NCBI GenBank assembly: GCA_020746875.1
Contig: JAGTJL010000013.1
Span: 1,736,001-1,800,000 of the forward strand
Direction: 5' to 3'
DNA length: 64,000 nt
Origin: Rhexocercosporidium sp. MPI-PUGE-AT-0058
Lineage: Eukaryota > Ascomycota > Leotiomycetes > Helotiales
Shown here: positions 60,460 through 64,000 of the stretch, piece after piece
Layout of the letters: the number at the start of each line of letters is the position of its first letter
How positions within the stretch are numbered: position 1 is the first letter of the stretch
Notes under the pieces: model-generated
The model's database searches: none
Told to the model about the DNA's origin: nothing
Seen by the model: the letters and a program-made list of their open reading frames with translations, nothing else
Translations under genes and position numbers: made by a program

Positions 60460-63400
60460 TCAAGCATCGCCTGTCACCTTGTGCCGTTCCATCACTTCGA
60501 CCAAGTAGTGGTCTCCCCTCTCACGAGCAACTTGTATCATAGACCACTTATCATCATCATTTATCTCCGACGTCTAAATCTTTGCATCAGCTTTGCATTA
60601 CGAAATAACTGAGAACGCGGCAGAACTTACACGATACTTGTAGCGGGGTATTTCCAAGTATGGATCAGCTCCATGGCTGAGTAGGAGCTCAACACCATAC
60701 CGTATTTTCGAAGACCAACAACACATGAATGCGGTCAAGGGTGATAAACCCCGATGATGAACGTTTGGTTTGGCTCCTAGCTCAAGGAAATGTTCAAGAA
60801 GATCAAGTTGCGTATGTTCCCAGTTTTCGTCATCCAGAAGATTACGACCAGAATGGAAAGCCAAGTTGAATGGGAAATCAACCGGTCCAGAACAGACGCC
60901 GATGAGAGGCGTGCCGAATGCGCCATGCTCGGTCTGGATATCGATGCTCGTCCCTTTCTCGAGGAACAGATTTACCGCTGTACTTTCCAACAATGCTGAA
61001 GCAGCGATCGTTGCAGTCTCGTAGAAACTCTCAGGCACGGATTGGTTAGGATCAAGACCTCGTTGAAGTAAAACGGCAGTCCGATCCCACGTTTGACGCC
61101 AGCCATCAGCATGTTTCCCCAAAAAGACCCCTCAATGATGAGCTTTGGGGACTCTTGGAAGTGTTCGCTGGTTACAAATCCGAATGAACATATGTATTTG
61201 AGAACTTCGGTGGCGGTCGGGGCGGGTGCTCCAGCATCGAGTAGTTCAGGTTCAATCAGGTATCGCTTTTTCAGGTCGTAACTTGCAATTATGGCAGAGG
61301 GGTAGAAACCAAAATCGACATTGAGTCCGGGGTCAACACCCTTTTCAATCAGTGTCGTCACGGATTTCGGTTGTCGCTCTGCAGCTGCCGCGATTAGGGG
61401 TGTTGCAAAGAATGGCATTGAATGGGCAAGGGACGACCCTGTGATCATGTTGCTTTCCCACATTCTAGCAACGATGAAAACATGATGCCACGTCTTGCAT
61501 CTCTGAAACACTGGCTCGAGAATGTCCGCCGTTTTTAATTTCGTATTTTCCCAGCAGTACCGGGTATCCGGGTTTGCGCCTCCGTCCAGTAGAATTTTGA
61601 GTGCATCATCATCCTGCCAGCCACTGTTAGCTGCGGTGGCCACCAGCGGACACCTATACATGATGGATGGGGTTACATGATTTGGTTCATGGCCCCGATC
61701 CAAAAGAAATTTAACAAGCTCGACATTCTTGGACTTGCATGCTGCAGACAAACAAGTCCCAAAGTCGCCTCCAGATGAAGGATTTTCTGAAACCCCTTTT
61801 GCAATCAGAGTTGCGACAAGGTTCTTTTGTCCTGATGCACAAGCTGCAATGATAGCACACCCGTAAGCTTCCGGCAAGTCTTCAAGGCTAGCCTTGGAAT
61901 CTAATCGAATTTTGCTGCTTGTCTCATATGAAATATCAACTCCATTGTCCAACAACGCAATCAACAATCGATTCCAGTCGGACTCAGGTGACTCTTCCGA
62001 ATCGCCCTGAACGCAGACATATGTGAAGCCCTTTCTCCACGCGGCAGCATCTGTGGTGAGACTTACATAATTTTCGGCTTCTAGGAGCTTGAGCGCAAGT
62101 GCAGGTCTGTCTCCATACACAGCTGCTAGTGATGGAAGTCACCAGTCTGTATCGCAGTGACCAGTAATATTACAATCTGCACCATTTTTGAGAAGTAGGC
62201 CAACAACATCGGAAAGACCAAAAGCGGCTGCGGCTATAAGAGGAGTTCCGAAATCATCTCCCTCGACAAATCGGTTGACGTCTTCTTTCGCACCGGCTTC
62301 CAAGATTTTTTCCACGAGTAGTGTTACTGCCGACTTATCGAGCATTTCCTCATCATTCTGGATTGCGGCCAATAGTGGGCTTCCTAGCTGCGACCCGTGG
62401 TAAGATGTATCGAAAGAAGGCATTCTGATGCCAGCAGTGACCACACCTCTCATGTTTGCTCCTTTCGCTATTAGTACTGTCATGGCTCCTGGATCCTCGA
62501 TGCGAGTTGTGCTGACTGCTGTGATCAATGGTGTACGAAGTCTTCCACTGGTTGCTTCCAAGTTCACATCTGCCCCGGCTTTCAACAGCTCTTCAACTAC
62601 TGGAAGACTCTGAACCATAGATGCCGCGATTAAAGCCGCCCCACAAGTATCATCCATACCAAATTTGACATTCTTTTTGGTATCGAGCGTTGTATCTGGA
62701 TCAGCGCCATGTTAAAGGAGCAGTCGTACGACACCCACTGAGTTACTGTAGAGACAGCATTCGACCAATGCGCGATTCAGCCCAGTTCTCGCTTTCTCAT
62801 CATCTATCGGGTACCTGGACAAAAGAGCGTCCAGAAACTGGAAGTACTTGTTACTCGACAGGGGTCTGATTGAAGTATTTGGGCTCGCCAAACGACAAAT
62901 GGTCCAAAACGTAGACTCAAGCTGTGTGTCTGCGGAATGTATGTCAAGACCTTCTCCATCAGCGAGAACCCGGTGTCCTGATTCCCAGCCCCTACTGCAG
63001 CCAAAAGTATATTCTTCTTTTCGTGGTCTGGATGCGTCTCGAAAATTGTCTCCCCGCTTTCTGATATCTTCAGAAGTATCCGAAGATCACAGAAGCCAAG
63101 CCAATCATCACGAGCGATTCTCATCAAGTCTTGTTCGTAGTCCAACCGGGCATGGAGCAATTTGTTTGATCCGAACGACGCGGTCCTAATCTTTGGTTGG
63201 AAGCCAGTTGCAAGAATGTGTTCTACACAATCCTTACTTCCAGCATTGCGAGTTTGTGCAGCGCAGTGAATAGTTTCCTGCAGAACAATATATTTCTCTT
63301 TTTCGTTAAAATTGGAGTGCTCAGCCAGTACCTCCGTAAGCTTCACGATCAAAGTTTTGGCTCCATGTAGAGCAGAGATGTTTAGTAAGATACGCAACAG

Positions 63401-64000
63401 TTTTTTAAAGTATGTTGACCATCCACGCTCAGCCTGTGGGAGGAGGTTTATGTACCACATGAGCTCATCCAACAGGTATTGCGTCGTCACTGTCTTTTCA
63501 GTCGATAGAGATACGATAAGCGCAGACCCAAGTGGTTGCATCACTGGATCAAGGAGAGATGCGAGATCACTGACATTCTGCGAATAGCCTCGTTCGAACA
63601 CTGCGCGCAGTTGCGAGATCACTTTCCTGATATGTGCGTGTTCGCCAGCCGCTACCAGGTAACAAACTGGTGTCCAAAAAGCCTCGTCGATAGTACTCGT
63701 GTCCATTCTGGATTCAATAAGCCCCCACGAAAGTAGGCGGAGGTTGTTAGCCGCAGCTTTAGAGATAACACTTGCGGAGTAACCTAGTTCCATATTCTCT
63801 CCACAGGCCGACTGCCGCCACCTATCATAATATACATACATGTTCCGTGGCCATGAGAAATCTTGTAAGTGTGCAAGTCTGGCATGAGTGTGATACTGAG
63901 ACAGCCGTGCTGGATCGCTGAACCGTTGAAGTGCGAAGCTAGCAGCAGCAGCTTCGACATCGGGACCGCAAAGGTGTTCGAACAAGAACGTCGTGCAATA
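60460..64000 (-). pseudogene. Large ankyrin-repeat protein, 5' end outside the window, broken
   Basis: Minus-strand gene entering from the right edge. The N-terminal 350 visible residues are helical and resemble the linker after a NACHT domain in fungal NLR-like proteins. From about 62780 leftward come ten or more ankyrin repeats (for example LLKAGADVNLEATSGRLRTP, LLKNGADCNITGH, LLDGGANPDTRY, ELGAKPNVHHRGLSPL). The last exon follows an intron with donor near 60632 and ends at TGA 60460-60462. Lesions: TAA at 62712-62714 inside a repeat (LLL stop HGADPD); TGA at 62139-62141; a one-base shift in the T5/G4 run near 61115-61127; and a phase change near 62920-62990 that could instead be a 74-nt intron. 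The two stops fit CAA-to-TAA and CGA-to-TGA. Fungal ankyrin/NLR proteins are linked to non-self recognition; that role is inference. Confidence 0.85.

Overview
The window looks like nuclear DNA of a filamentous ascomycete, most likely a plant- or litter-associated Pezizomycotina (Leotiomycetes or Sordariomycetes is my guess from protein families; I could not test it). Grounds: genes with short 48-160 nt GT..AG introns and CTAAC-type branch points, a HET-domain gene, a Zn2Cys6 regulator, secreted feruloyl-esterase/tannase and M43 protease genes, a LysM fragment, and a transposon island whose decay is almost purely C-to-T/G-to-A, as produced by repeat-induced point mutation (RIP).

Layout. 1-12.8 kb: an amidase, a HET gene with an in-frame stop, a small PPxY tail-anchored protein and a tannase-family esterase, all on the minus strand. 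12.84-32.11 kb: a roughly 19 kb AT-rich block with no live gene. It is a nest of dead transposons: a Ty3/gypsy element whose gag (14.1-15.2 kb) and protease/RT (26.9-28.1 kb) lie 12 kb apart; between them a DDE transposase relic (minus) and a complete Copia element (18326-26679) with 189-bp LTRs and a perfect 5-bp target duplication; then a hAT relic (28.1-32.1 kb). A 280-bp LTR-like unit sits in the DDE relic and again in the hAT relic, each with its own target duplication.

33.7-44.8 kb: a Zn2Cys6 regulator, a CocE/X-Pro-peptidase-like hydrolase (both plus), a cupin (minus), a damaged small cytosolic-type protein (plus) and a secreted Thr-rich, Cys-rich protein (minus). 44.8-49.4 kb has no recognisable gene. 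49.4-64 kb: an M43 metalloprotease (plus), then on the minus strand a heavily broken copy of a fungal-specific family, a six-TM membrane protein and a four-exon conserved protein; a LysM-domain remnant (plus); and a large ankyrin-repeat gene running off the right edge and carrying two nonsense codons plus a homopolymer frameshift.

The genes do not form an obvious pathway. The strongest theme is gene death around a RIP-mutated island: at least five host-type genes (HET, small tubby-like protein, 51-53 kb family, LysM, ankyrin) are interrupted, several by changes that C-to-T or G-to-A could explain, while the enzymes between them keep their catalytic residues and splice in frame. I see no rRNA, convincing tRNA or CRISPR.
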